From positions 8,482,001-8,546,000 of the forward strand of contig NZ_CP017641.1 in the NCBI RefSeq assembly GCF_001983935.1: DNA of 64,000 nucleotides. The letters run 5' to 3'. The notes below the pieces were generated by a model, which worked only from the letters and a program-made list of their open reading frames with translations, had not been told where the DNA came from and ran no database searches. How positions within the stretch are numbered: the stretch's first letter is position 1; every line of letters begins with the position of its first letter. Shown piece by piece: positions 48,304 to 58,492 of the stretch. Position numbers and translations under genes: made by a program. This DNA comes from Fuerstiella marisgermanici. Its GTDB lineage: Bacteria; Planctomycetota; Planctomycetia; Planctomycetales; Planctomycetaceae.

Positions 48304-50219
48304 CGTTTTTGCTCCATCTGTTCGGACAACTCGCCCGCCGATTCACGCAGCCGATCCTGTCGACGAGCCAACTCAGCGAGTTGCTCCTGCAGGTCTTCCG
48401 CTTCGGTCGTGTCGTTTTCCAGCGACAGTTCGTGAATCTGCTTCGTTCGCCGGTTGACTCGTAACTGCAGTGAACGCAGCACGCGAATTTCGGCCATCAG
48501 TTCGACCAGTGGCGGTTTTTCCTGACTGGTCTGTTGCTGTTGTTGCTGCTGCTTGCGGTCTTCCGACTTCATGTCTTCCATTTCCCGCTGCGTGGCTTCA
48601 ATCAGTTCCTTCAGCGCTTCCAGCACATCGGTTTGCATGGACTGCGTCAGGGAACCGACTTTCGTTTCCTGCAGACGATTCGCGATGCTGCCCATGTCGG
48701 TTTCGATGTCTTCGACCGCGACAATAATGGACACAGATGTCCCGTCTTCCCGCAGTAACCCGGTGACCTGACTGCAATCCTGAGTCAGGTCGACCTGTTG
48801 TTGAGCCAGTTCACGGCACTGGCTGACGGCCGTGTCCAGCCATTCTTTACGCGGTGTCGCGGCGAGGTCGACGGTGGTTTCGTGAATTTGAGTTTGCAGA
48901 ATGAGCAGACGCTGAAAACGAGCTTCCAACGCTGCCAGAATCATTTCCTTTTCTTCTTCTCGCAACTGCCGCAGCAGTTCTTCCAGTTTTTTGACCGCGT
49001 CCTGCAACTTGGCAATCGCATCGTCCTGTTTGTCGACAGCGCCTTCACGGTTCTGCTTTTTTAACTCTTCCAAAGCTTCCTGCATCATCTGCCGAGCCTG
49101 CTCGATCTGCACGCGACCGGGTGTTGATTCTGCTTGCTGCTCATCGTTGTCCTGCTTGTTCTGGTCCTGCGAAGGCTGCTGTTGCTGCTGAGATTGCCGC
49201 CCCTGTTGAGACTTCTTTGACCGCTCAGATTCCTGAGGCTGGCCGTTCGGTGAAGACTCGTTCTCCGACTTCTCCGAAGACTTACCGTCACTTTTCTTAC
49301 CGTCGCTGTTCTCGCTATCGGACTTGTCTCCCGCCTCTTTGGGCTCGTCGCCGTCCTGCTTTTCGCCGTCCTGCTTTTCACCGTCGGACTTCTCGCCGTC
49401 TTTCGGGTCTTTGTTGTCGCCGTCGCCCTTGTCCTCAGGCATCCCGCCTTCTGATTTCTCACCGCTCTGTTCGCTGTCGGAAGACTTCTCGTCGCCTTTC
49501 GACGAATCCCCTGGCTCGCCATTCTTCGACTTTGAATCCTTCGGCTCACCGTCTTTGGAATCTGATTGCTTGCCGTCGCCAGCTTCTTCTGATTCGTTCA
49601 CCTGCGACTTGTCGTGCTCTTTGATGCCCTCCAGGATTTTGTCCGCGTCGTTTGCCGCTTTCTGCTGCTGCGGTGCAGCGTTGGACGGACCGGTTGAATT
49701 CTGCGCAGTCGCTCGAGCGGCTCGCTGTTGAGCTTCCAGATTCTTGACGTCTTTGAGGACCGCATTCAGTCGTTCGCGTTCGCGTTCGACGGCACTGCGG
49801 CGGTCTTCGCTTTGCAATAGCTTCAGTAGTTCCCGAATCGCGTCGGCTGACGTTTGCTGTCTGTCGATGGCATCGCCGAGGCTGTCATCGGCCAGTAGTC
49901 CGGCGATGGCATCAATGTTGATGCGAATCGCCTGTTCGCGACTTTGGCTGATCGCACGGCGCAACAGTTCGGCTCGTTCTGGGTCCTCGATCGCCATCAG
50001 ATCCGCCATTTGCGACAGCAGCCGTTCAAATCGTGCATAACGACCGCTGATCGCCAGCGCGTCGTCCTTCAGCGTCTCGGCTTTGTCGTTGGCAGCAGTT
50101 TGGGCGGTCGCGAATGATGGCGTTGCAACAAGGCCGACAGTGGTAACCACAATCGCGGCCAGCAGCGACCACAGTCTCGTCCTGTATTGGTGTTGGCGCA
50201 TGTGATCTGAGCGTTTCAT
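48300..50219 (-). CDS. Exported coiled-coil protein with long acidic Ser/Asp/Lys/Glu-rich segment
   Basis: 639 residues from ATG 50219, with AAGGGA as ribosome site; an earlier ATG at 50264 overlaps the previous gene. Signal peptide LWSLLAAIVVTTVGLVATPSFA. N-terminal helices (about 40-190) are followed by about 160 residues made almost only of Ser, Asp, Lys, Glu and Gly (repeats such as GEKQDGEKQDGDEPKEAGD), then a Gln-rich part and a long coiled coil to the C-terminus. No known domain. The composition suggests a flexible, charged envelope or matrix protein. It is next to the DUF4175 gene. Confidence 0.72.
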   Translation of the reverse strand: MKRSDHMRQHQYRTRLWSLLAAIVVTTVGLVATPSFATAQTAANDKAETLKDDALAISGRYARFERLLSQMADLMAIEDPERAELLRRAISQSREQAIRINIDAIAGLLADDSLGDAIDRQQTSADAIRELLKLLQSEDRRSAVERERERLNAVLKDVKNLEAQQRAARATAQNSTGPSNAAPQQQKAANDADKILEGIKEHDKSQVNESEEAGDGKQSDSKDGEPKDSKSKNGEPGDSSKGDEKSSDSEQSGEKSEGGMPEDKGDGDNKDPKDGEKSDGEKQDGEKQDGDEPKEAGDKSDSENSDGKKSDGKSSEKSENESSPNGQPQESERSKKSQQGRQSQQQQQPSQDQNKQDNDEQQAESTPGRVQIEQARQMMQEALEELKKQNREGAVDKQDDAIAKLQDAVKKLEELLRQLREEEKEMILAALEARFQRLLILQTQIHETTVDLAATPRKEWLDTAVSQCRELAQQQVDLTQDCSQVTGLLREDGTSVSIIVAVEDIETDMGSIANRLQETKVGSLTQSMQTDVLEALKELIEATQREMEDMKSEDRKQQQQQQQTSQEKPPLVELMAEIRVLRSLQLRVNRRTKQIHELSLENDTTEAEDLQEQLAELARRQDRLRESAGELSEQMEQKR

Positions 50220-50256
50220 GTGAGTTCCCTTATCCGTAGATCTGCCAGACGTCCAA

Positions 50257-52701
50257 TTATTCAAGCAGTTGGAGCTTTTCGATAGCTCTCTTCTTCTGCA
50301 GTTCCCTGGTTTCCTCCCAGTTTTTCAGCAGATCCTCCAAAATGTACTTCCCCTCCTGGTAGATTTCGTGGAATTCGGCCATGTCGCGGACTTTCTCCAG
50401 AATCAGTTTCAACTCAGCAATGACGTTTGAAACGTCTTTTACTGACTGATCAGCCAGTTGCGACGCTGGTTTTCCGGACGTTACGGCGACTCGAAAACGA
50501 CTCACAGAACGGTCTGCATCCATCATCAATGTCTTCGTGATCTTCTGCAGAGGATCGATGATGTCGGTTTTCATGTCCTGCGCCAATTGCTGTGGCGGAA
50601 TCGCGTTATTGACCAGTTGTTGTCCAATTTCGTCGAACGCTTCCACGATCGATTCCATTTCATTGTTCTGCCGGCGCAGGTTATTGCCGCTGCGAGTGGC
50701 CGCTGTGGTGAGGCCGATGCGGTCTTCAGAATTGGCCTCGGCGTCGCCTGCCGCTTCGACCCGTACCGCGACGTCCTTATGAAATTCCAGATCTTCACGC
50801 ACCAGTTGTAGTTGTTGAATGACGTCCTCAAAACGCCGTCGCAGGTTAAGTTCCCGGGTATACAGCAGCGACAGCAGTTCTTCATTGCTGACGATCCGAA
50901 ACACGATCGGCTCGGCCCGTGTTGAGTTTGGATCAGGAATGCTGCATTGGTCCGTGGCAACCACGCCCAGTGCCAGCGTTTGCCCTTCCGTTAAATCCAG
51001 CAGTGACACGTTGAAGCGTTCCAACGTTCCGTCGGCCGCACTTCCCAATTCATGTTCGGTTGTGCCGCGTGAGACCGGTGATTTGAAGCTGCTGGTCCGC
51101 CATGTGGTTTCGTCGTCGACGATGTATTCAAAACGAGCCGTCTCCAGGCCGTAGTCATCCTGAATGATGCCGGTCACAGGCACGATGGCTCGACGAGTAA
51201 TCGCGTTATCGACTCCGGTGACTCGCGTGGCAATCACAGGCGGCTTGTCGGGAATGCCACGGATTCGAAGTGATTCCGGCGACGTGGAAATGATGTCATC
51301 CTCATCGTGCAACAGAAACCGCAACGAGGTGTTGGACGGCACCGGCTGAAAACCGTCCGCAGTGACAGGTTCACCTTCGCGTTGTTCATCCGGTGCACTA
51401 TCAGAATCAGCGGCGGCAAGAGAAACTCGAAAGCTTGCCGTCATGGCCAGGCCATCTTCAGAGATCAATGGTGAGGTTGGTGCTTCAATAACGGAGTAGC
51501 CCTGACGCGGAATCAGTTCAGTTGATTCGCGGTCGCCGACTACTTCGAAGAAATCCGTCGTAATGCGAGCCGACTTCAGCGGCTTGTTGCTGGTTGCCGT
51601 TAGCTTCAATGACGTGCCGACCGGTAGCGAGACTTCGCTACCCATGATTGGCACCAGGGACTCTCGCTGCTGATTCCAACCGGTGTACTCCGGATATATG
51701 CACTCGGCTTCCAACCCGTTGATGCTCGGCGGCGTCACGGCTTCAATTCGCAACGGCACGGGCGTTCGGTAGTCGCCTGCCAGCACTTCAATTTCTACCG
51801 TTTCCTGAAGTCGCGTTAGAATGAACCGAAAAGAACGTTCAGATGTCGGCGAAACATAGGTTCGACTGCGGTTGCCATCAAAACGGATTACGTCAACGCG
51901 AACTCGTTCCGGCACCACCCACGGATCGCCGGTTTCCGAATTACCGTCCGGTACCGTCATCTCAAGTTCTAAATCCGCCCCACGGGGATGCAGATACAGC
52001 GGTCTGTTTTCGTTTTCCCGGAACGCCATGCGGCGGTCGCCTGGTTGAGCGACCACAGAAAAATCCAACGCGGTTGTGCGAAGGTGGTACGTTTCCTTTT
52101 GCAGTACGAAGGCGTTCCACCATCGCTGTAGCGAACCCGGCCGAGCGAACGCACTGCCGGCAATCGACAGCACCAACACTCCGGCGATCCACGACCGCTT
52201 CTTCAGCGGTGCGAAGTTGAAGACGTCGTCTGGTGAAACGTTCGCCGCCACGGATTCCGCTTGCTGCACAGTACGATCCAGCATGTTGCCGACCAGCGGA
52301 CCATCGTCGGGGTAGCCGCTGCGATTTTCGACCGCCGTGATTAATCGATCCTGGAATTGCGGAAAGCGGCGTTCCAGTAACAACGCCAGTTCGGCATCGC
52401 GAGTTCTTCGAAGTAGCGGACGCAGCAGATGCTGAACCAGCAACCACAAGCCGCCGGCAATCATCAGGACAAGCAACAGCCATCTTAGGCCGCCGGGCAA
52501 TTCCAGGCGCTGCAACGCAAACCAGCCTGCGTCGATGCCGGACGTCAGCCAGAAGGCGATTGCACCGATTGTCAAAATCGCCAGCGTACCGGAGATCAGC
52601 GAATAACGCCTCAGCCGCGAGCGCATGGCTGCGATCAGATCACGCAACGCGTCAGGAAGCTGAACAGTTGGGCGTTGAGGGTTGACGGTCGTGCTGGACA
52701 T
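50257..52701 (-). CDS. DUF4175-like membrane protein
   Basis: 814 residues. Two membrane segments at about 36-58 and 72-92 and a third near 170-190 (SWIAGVLVLSIAGSAFA) are followed by a long periplasmic beta-rich region (about 200-560) and a helical C-terminus. The order matches DUF4175 proteins, which occur in planctomycetes and proteobacteria next to long coiled-coil genes. It is the first gene of the minus-strand envelope operon. Function of the family is not established. Confidence 0.72.
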   Translation of the reverse strand: MSSTTVNPQRPTVQLPDALRDLIAAMRSRLRRYSLISGTLAILTIGAIAFWLTSGIDAGWFALQRLELPGGLRWLLLVLMIAGGLWLLVQHLLRPLLRRTRDAELALLLERRFPQFQDRLITAVENRSGYPDDGPLVGNMLDRTVQQAESVAANVSPDDVFNFAPLKKRSWIAGVLVLSIAGSAFARPGSLQRWWNAFVLQKETYHLRTTALDFSVVAQPGDRRMAFRENENRPLYLHPRGADLELEMTVPDGNSETGDPWVVPERVRVDVIRFDGNRSRTYVSPTSERSFRFILTRLQETVEIEVLAGDYRTPVPLRIEAVTPPSINGLEAECIYPEYTGWNQQRESLVPIMGSEVSLPVGTSLKLTATSNKPLKSARITTDFFEVVGDRESTELIPRQGYSVIEAPTSPLISEDGLAMTASFRVSLAAADSDSAPDEQREGEPVTADGFQPVPSNTSLRFLLHDEDDIISTSPESLRIRGIPDKPPVIATRVTGVDNAITRRAIVPVTGIIQDDYGLETARFEYIVDDETTWRTSSFKSPVSRGTTEHELGSAADGTLERFNVSLLDLTEGQTLALGVVATDQCSIPDPNSTRAEPIVFRIVSNEELLSLLYTRELNLRRRFEDVIQQLQLVREDLEFHKDVAVRVEAAGDAEANSEDRIGLTTAATRSGNNLRRQNNEMESIVEAFDEIGQQLVNNAIPPQQLAQDMKTDIIDPLQKITKTLMMDADRSVSRFRVAVTSGKPASQLADQSVKDVSNVIAELKLILEKVRDMAEFHEIYQEGKYILEDLLKNWEETRELQKKRAIEKLQLLE

Positions 52702-52847
52702 AGAGCGACAGAAGAATAAGGGAACTCAGAAAGGAAATCGTGAAGCCGTGCGGTCGGCCGCCTGCTTCGTTTTCGTTGCAGGGAAGTATCCTGATTATAG
52801 GCGTGTTTTGCGAGCGGGCGGCGGGCGGTGTTTCTCGGAACGTCCAT

Positions 52848-53357
52848 TCAGACGGAATCAGCCGAAGGGCCCGCCAATTCCAGGATTGCAATCAATGGCG
52901 TCACCAAAATTCCGAGCGACGCAGCGAATAAGGTCTTGAACGCTAAAAACGACGCTATGGCGATGCTGTCCGCAGCCAGTAACCAATAACCGCCGTAAAT
53001 CGGTCCGGCCATCAGAGCCAGTGTGCAAAGGCCAAATTTGAAGGCTCGTACGACAATCCAGCCGTTGAACGCTTGTAGCCAGTGCGGAATTTTGGCCATC
53101 GGAATGCCGCTCACTGCACCATTTTTGCGCTGATGGCGAACAATTGGCGTAGCAATCAGGCATGTGATGAACGGTAGAAAAAAGCACGTTCCAATCGTGT
53201 CCGCAGCGGCTCCGTTTTGAATGGCCCATGTCGATACGCTGTCTGCACCTCTGAAACTTACGAATCCAACCACTGCATTGACACCGATGTTGATCAAGAA
53301 CGTGATCACGACGTGGCCCGTAATTACATAGCGGATCACGTCTGGCGGCAGTTTCAT
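52848..53357 (-). CDS. Small multi-spanning membrane protein
   Basis: 169 residues with about four hydrophobic segments (YVITGHVVITFLINIGVNAVVGFV, ADTIGTCFFLPFITCLIATPIV, WIVVRAFKFGLCTLALMAGPIY, SIAIASFLAFKTLFAASLGILVTPLIAIL). No family is recognised and no charged catalytic motif is visible. It stands alone between the DUF4175 gene and the divergent kinase gene. Confidence 0.65.
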   Translation of the reverse strand: MKLPPDVIRYVITGHVVITFLINIGVNAVVGFVSFRGADSVSTWAIQNGAAADTIGTCFFLPFITCLIATPIVRHQRKNGAVSGIPMAKIPHWLQAFNGWIVVRAFKFGLCTLALMAGPIYGGYWLLAADSIAIASFLAFKTLFAASLGILVTPLIAILELAGPSADSV

Positions 53358-53555
53358 GTGTTGTACTTTTGGACAGCTGTTTCTTCAGAGTGAATGGCCA
53401 TCACAATATAGAAGGCTGGCTTTTTAGAAAAGCCGTGGCTTCGCCGGCAACTGCTGTCAGGTTTGTGAAATTGCGGCACATTGACTGGACGCTGCCCCTT
53501 AGGAATGGAAGATGCAGGGTATTGCGTGGGATCGACGGGCAGCCCGGCAGCGATC

Positions 53556-56500
53556 ATGACCGAACCGAATCAATTCGATGTGACAGTGGACGAACGCGGG
53601 AATCCGCTCGCCGAGGGGCAGGATGCGCCCCGCGAATCGCCGCAGATGATCGGCCGCTACCGCATCGTCGACGTACTTGGGCGAGGCGGCTTTGGTCTCG
53701 TTTATCTCGCACACGACGAACAACTCGATCGTGAAGTGGCCATCAAGGTGCCTCATCACAATCTGGTTTCCCGGCCGGAAGACGCGGAAGCATACAAGAA
53801 AGAAGCTCGCACTGTTGCTGGTCTCGACCATCCCCACATCGTGCCCGTCCACGACATCGGCAGTGAAGATGATTGTCCTTATTACATCGTCTCAAAGTAC
53901 ATCAAGGGCACCGACCTTTCATCGCGATTGAAGGAACGGCGGTTTACGTATCTGAAAGCCGTTGAGCTTGTTGCCACTGTCGCTGATGCTTTGCACTACG
54001 CTCACAAAAAGGGCCTGGTGCATCGTGACGTGAAACCGGGCAACATTTTGCTGGATGAGGACGAGCGACCTTACCTTGTGGACTTCGGTCTGGCGTTGCG
54101 CGAAGAAGATGTTGGCAAGGGGCCGAAGTACGCGGGGACTCCGGCATACATGTCGCCTGAACAGGCGCGGGGTGAAGGGCATCGTGTTGACGGCCGCAGC
54201 GACATCTTTAGTCTGGGCGTTGTCCTGTATCAAATGCTGGCGGGGCGAGCACCATTTAAGGGCGACACTCAGGAAGAACTGCTTTCGCAAGTCGCCAGCT
54301 ATGACCCGCGGCCGCTGCGTCAGTGCAATGAGAAACTACCCAAAGAACTGGAGCGAATCTGCGGCAAAGCGATGGCCAAACGGGCCAGCGATCGCTATTC
54401 GACGGCTCACGACCTGGCCGCAGAATTAAGGCTGTTCGCGACAGAGCAGGAAGCGTTCTACATGGGAGTCACGGCGGTCGGCACGCAGTCACCGCTTGGA
54501 GATGGTTCGCCGCTAACGCCACATTCGAGTTCGCAAATTCGTAGCCGAAGTTCCACGGTTTCGCTTGGTGCGGGCTCGTCGGCTGGTGGTGCGCCTATCC
54601 GAGTCGTGCCGAAAGGGCTGCGTTCGTTTGACGCTCAGGACGCCGACTTCTTTCTGGACCTGTTGCCCGGTCCGCGGGATCGGTTGGGGCAGCCGGACGG
54701 ACTACGGTTCTGGCGCACTCGAGTCGAAGAACTGGACGCAGACAACACGTTTTCGGTGGGCCTGATTTACGGGCCCTCGGGCTGCGGCAAGTCGTCGTTG
54801 ATTAAAGCCGGATTGCTGCCACGATTGTCAGAGGATGTCACAGCGGTGTACGTCGAAGCGACTCCTGACCAAACAGAAGCTCGTATTCTGCATGGCTTAC
54901 GAAAACGGTGTCCCGGGCTCGAACAGAACCTGAATCTAAAAGAATCTCTTATGGCCCTGCGGCAGAATAGCGACCTTCATTTTGGACGCAAAATCCTGAT
55001 CGTCGTTGACCAGTTCGAACAGTGGTTGCACGCCAATAGTTCACAGCGCAACACCGAATTAATGCAGGCGTTGCGGCAGTGTGATGGCGGCAAGGTGCAG
55101 TGCATTCTAATGGTGCGAGATGACTTCTGGTTGGCGGTCAGCCGGTTCATGCGAGAACTGGAAGTTCGCCTCGTGGAAGGCAACAACATCGCGTTGACGG
55201 ACCTGTTTGATCTGGATCACGCAAGAAAAGTATTGGCGGCATTCGGTCGAGCGTTCGGAAAGCTGCCGGAAAACGTTCGCGAAACGACGAAGGAACAAAA
55301 ACAGTTTCTAAAACAGTCGGTCGACGGGCTGGCACAGGGAGGAAAAGTGATCTGCGTTCGGTTGGCTCTGTTTGCCGAAATGCTGAAGGGGAAACCGTGG
55401 ACAGCTGCGACGCTGAAAGAAATGGGCGGCACCGAAGGCGTGGGAGCAACGTTCTTGGAAGAGACGTTTAGTTCAGCTGCTGCGTCACCTGATCATCGCT
55501 ATCACCAAAAAGCTGCTCGAGCTGTTTTGAAATCGCTGTTGCCGGAATCTGGCACCGACATCAAGGGCCAGATGAAGTCGCTGGACAAGCTACAGGAAGT
55601 CAGCGGGTATGCACGCCGCCCGCAGGACTTCAGCGGTCTGATCGGACTTTTGGACGGGGAAATTCGGCTGATCACGCCAACTGATCCTGAAGGCATGGAG
55701 ATCGATGAGGACCTGCCGAAGATTTCGACGTCTGCCGAACGCCCACCGAAGGGGCCGAAATACTATCAGCTCACGCACGACTATCTGGTGCCTTCGCTGC
55801 GAGACTGGTTGACTCGCAAGCAGCGAGAAACTCACAAAGGCCGCGCGGAAATCAGGCTGGCGGAACGTTCGGTCATCTGGAACGCCCGACCGCAGCATCA
55901 GTACTTGCCGAACTGGCGCGAGAACCTGAGTATTCGGGCGTTTACTGATAAGAGCAAGTGGACCGAGCCGGAACGCAGGATGATGCGCAGTGCTGGCTGG
56001 GTGCACGGCATTCGGACGGCCGTCGTGACAGCGGTGATTGCATCCACAATTTTTGGCGGCATCGCGATTAGAAATTCGGTCGAACGAGCGAGGCTGGAAC
56101 AGGTCGCTCAAAAGCAGGAAGAATTAAACGACGCCGAAGCGACTCGCCTGGTGGAAGGCCTGCTGAAAGCGGATACAGCGCAGGTTGCTGGCTTCGTCGA
56201 CAACCTTCAGCCGTTTCGGGATTGGGCGCGTGATGATCTGACGGCGGCCTTTAAAGAATCGTCGGATGCTTCCAACGAAAAGCTGCACGCGGCTTTGGCG
56301 ATGGCAGATGAGGACTCGTCCGTAAAGCCATATCTTCAGGAACGACTATTAACAGTCACGCCGATGCAGTTTGCTCCGGTGCGCGATTTGTTGGTTGATC
56401 ATGGCGCGGAGTTCGCCCCTGACTATTGGACCGCGCTGCAGGACGGCGAACTAGCCGCTCGTCGTCGTTTTTGTGCAGCGTGTGCGTTGGCGACATATGA

Positions 56501-58241
56501 TGCCCGCAGTAAGAAATGGGGTGATCCCGGCATTCAGCAGTTTGTCGCTCACCATCTTACTGAAGTGCTACCGTCCGAACTCCAGCCGTGGCTGGAAGCG
56601 TTGCGGCCAGTGAAGCAAGACCTGCTGTCGGCGCTGCGGGATATCTTTCGCAATCCCGCCAACAGCGACCAGGTTCGTGCTTTTGCGACAAACACGTTGG
56701 CGGAATATTTGCACGATCAGCCGGCCGGGCTGTTCGACTTATTGGCGGACGCTGAGGAAAGTCAGTTCCCGATTCTGTTCGACCGGCTTCTGGAATGTAA
56801 AGACGAAGCGATAAAGCTGGCTCATACCGAACTTGATTCATCGCGATCTAAGACGACAGGTCGTTCTGGTGGGCCTTCGCCAGAAGCCGACGACCGCGAA
56901 CTGTTGCTGCGCCGCCCTGTTAACGCGGCCATCATGCTGCTGAAGATGGATTCGCCCGACCGAGTTTGGCCGCTGCTGGCTCACAGCCCTGACCCCGGCC
57001 TGCGGACGAGGATCATTCACCGCGTGAGTCCGCTGGCGGTTGATCCAGCTCTGCTGGTGGCGCGTCTGGGATCGGAAGACGACGTGTCGGTGAAGAGGGC
57101 TCTGGTGTTAGCCCTCGGTGAATTCTCCGAGGCACAAATCAGCGGTGCTGCCCGCGTGGAATACATTGAACAGCTGGCGGACGTTTATCAGAACGATCCA
57201 GACGCAGGCTTGCACAGTGCAGTTGAATGGCTGCTGCGCCGTTGGCAGCAGTTCGAAAGTCTGCAGCAGATGACGCAGGATCTGGAACAGAACGAACCGC
57301 AACGCCGTCAGTCCGCAGACCGTCCGAAACAGTGGTTTGTGAACAGTTTGAGCCAATCCTATACGGTAATAGAGCCCGATCACTTCCACATGGGGTCACC
57401 TGATACAGAAGCCGGGCGCGAGCCGAATGAGTTGCAGCATCCTCAGGAAATTGTGCGGCCGTTTGCGATGGCCACAAAGGAAATCACGAAAGCCGAATGG
57501 CGGAAGTTTGCGAAAGCTGTTTCGATTTGGTCGCCCGATGACCCCAGTTTGCCGCCGTTTGTAAGAACGGACGATTCGCCGATCGTTGGCGTGACATGGT
57601 TTGAGGCGGCTCGATATTGCAATTGGCTAAGTCAGCGAGACGGAATTCCGCGCAGCCAATGGTGTTACGAACCGAATAAGAAATTCCAGTACGGCCCTGG
57701 CATGACGGCGAAGGAGGATCACCTGAGCTTAACCGGATACCGCTTGCCTACGGAAGCCGAATGGGAGTACGCCTGCCGCGCCGGAGCCGTCACCAGTCGC
57801 TGCTACGGTTCGTCCGATCCTTTGTTGCAGAATTACGCCTGGTTCCAGACAAATGGCGAAAACCACACGTGGCCGGTTGCCAGCCTGAAACCGAACGACT
57901 TCGGTCTGTTTGATATGCACGGCAATGCCTTTGAATGGTGTTTTGATGAATTTCGCCCCTACCCCGGAAGCCCTTACGCTGAAGCGGTTGCTCCCAATGG
58001 GGTGGCAGGAAACGCCGAGTCATCAGCCGACACGGCCGCAGAAGGTGAGAACGAAGAAGGATTGGATGAGCTTCCATCGGACGGTGGCGCAGTGATCTCA
58101 GCCGACCGGAATCGAGTTGTGCGAGGCGGCAGCTTCTATCTGCTTCCCGTCAACATTCGCTCTGCGAACCGAGCTCAAAGTCCCCCCAGCGATCGGATTG
58201 GCAATTTATTGGGCCTCCGACCGGTACGGACGATGCCGTGA
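53556..58241 (+). CDS. Ser/Thr protein kinase - STAND-like NTPase - FGE/sulfatase-modifying domain fusion
   Basis: 1561 residues from ATG 53556; the frame extends 25 codons upstream. Kinase domain about 34-295 with K64 (VAIK), H156-R157-D158 (VHRDVKPGN) and D176 (DFG), all active-site residues kept. After a Ser-rich linker, a P-loop NTPase of the STAND type (VPKGLRSFDAQDADFFLDLL, GPSGCGKS 406-413, LIVVDQFEQWL). A membrane segment near 820-842 divides the protein; HEAT-like helices follow (about 850-1250). The C-terminus (about 1267-1561) is a formylglycine-generating-enzyme-type domain (FHMGSPDTEAGREPNELQH, TGYRLPTEAEWEYACRAGA, VRGGSFYL), probably a ligand-binding module rather than a sulfatase activator. 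Such fusions are typical of planctomycetes. Confidence 0.88.
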   Translation: MTEPNQFDVTVDERGNPLAEGQDAPRESPQMIGRYRIVDVLGRGGFGLVYLAHDEQLDREVAIKVPHHNLVSRPEDAEAYKKEARTVAGLDHPHIVPVHDIGSEDDCPYYIVSKYIKGTDLSSRLKERRFTYLKAVELVATVADALHYAHKKGLVHRDVKPGNILLDEDERPYLVDFGLALREEDVGKGPKYAGTPAYMSPEQARGEGHRVDGRSDIFSLGVVLYQMLAGRAPFKGDTQEELLSQVASYDPRPLRQCNEKLPKELERICGKAMAKRASDRYSTAHDLAAELRLFATEQEAFYMGVTAVGTQSPLGDGSPLTPHSSSQIRSRSSTVSLGAGSSAGGAPIRVVPKGLRSFDAQDADFFLDLLPGPRDRLGQPDGLRFWRTRVEELDADNTFSVGLIYGPSGCGKSSLIKAGLLPRLSEDVTAVYVEATPDQTEARILHGLRKRCPGLEQNLNLKESLMALRQNSDLHFGRKILIVVDQFEQWLHANSSQRNTELMQALRQCDGGKVQCILMVRDDFWLAVSRFMRELEVRLVEGNNIALTDLFDLDHARKVLAAFGRAFGKLPENVRETTKEQKQFLKQSVDGLAQGGKVICVRLALFAEMLKGKPWTAATLKEMGGTEGVGATFLEETFSSAAASPDHRYHQKAARAVLKSLLPESGTDIKGQMKSLDKLQEVSGYARRPQDFSGLIGLLDGEIRLITPTDPEGMEIDEDLPKISTSAERPPKGPKYYQLTHDYLVPSLRDWLTRKQRETHKGRAEIRLAERSVIWNARPQHQYLPNWRENLSIRAFTDKSKWTEPERRMMRSAGWVHGIRTAVVTAVIASTIFGGIAIRNSVERARLEQVAQKQEELNDAEATRLVEGLLKADTAQVAGFVDNLQPFRDWARDDLTAAFKESSDASNEKLHAALAMADEDSSVKPYLQERLLTVTPMQFAPVRDLLVDHGAEFAPDYWTALQDGELAARRRFCAACALATYDARSKKWGDPGIQQFVAHHLTEVLPSELQPWLEALRPVKQDLLSALRDIFRNPANSDQVRAFATNTLAEYLHDQPAGLFDLLADAEESQFPILFDRLLECKDEAIKLAHTELDSSRSKTTGRSGGPSPEADDRELLLRRPVNAAIMLLKMDSPDRVWPLLAHSPDPGLRTRIIHRVSPLAVDPALLVARLGSEDDVSVKRALVLALGEFSEAQISGAARVEYIEQLADVYQNDPDAGLHSAVEWLLRRWQQFESLQQMTQDLEQNEPQRRQSADRPKQWFVNSLSQSYTVIEPDHFHMGSPDTEAGREPNELQHPQEIVRPFAMATKEITKAEWRKFAKAVSIWSPDDPSLPPFVRTDDSPIVGVTWFEAARYCNWLSQRDGIPRSQWCYEPNKKFQYGPGMTAKEDHLSLTGYRLPTEAEWEYACRAGAVTSRCYGSSDPLLQNYAWFQTNGENHTWPVASLKPNDFGLFDMHGNAFEWCFDEFRPYPGSPYAEAVAPNGVAGNAESSADTAAEGENEEGLDELPSDGGAVISADRNRVVRGGSFYLLPVNIRSANRAQSPPSDRIGNLLGLRPVRTMP

Positions 58242-58492
58242 CGTGGGCCATCGGCGGCATCCACAAGCGAATCCTTGCTGCCAGTCGTGATGAGCCGGAC
58301 AGTCGGCGTCTGGTTGTGAAAAAACCAGTTCCGCAGCGTTTCCCACGTTTCGTCTGCTTGCAACACCGTCGTTTGATGGCCAGAATGACGCCCGCGCCTC
58401 TCGCGCGGCGTGCTAAAGCACCCATTCTACGGGGTTGAGTGAAAAAGACCTGTCCCATCACTGACTGATCTGAAACGAACGAAGGCCAGCAA

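Noticed and set aside
49324-49731. Plus-strand frame rich in Ser, Pro and Phe
   Set aside because: Antisense of the acidic repeat tract in the coiled-coil protein; composition artefact.
58242-58492. 66-residue frame after the kinase gene
   Set aside because: No ribosome site, Arg-rich shadow-like composition and no recognisable domain.
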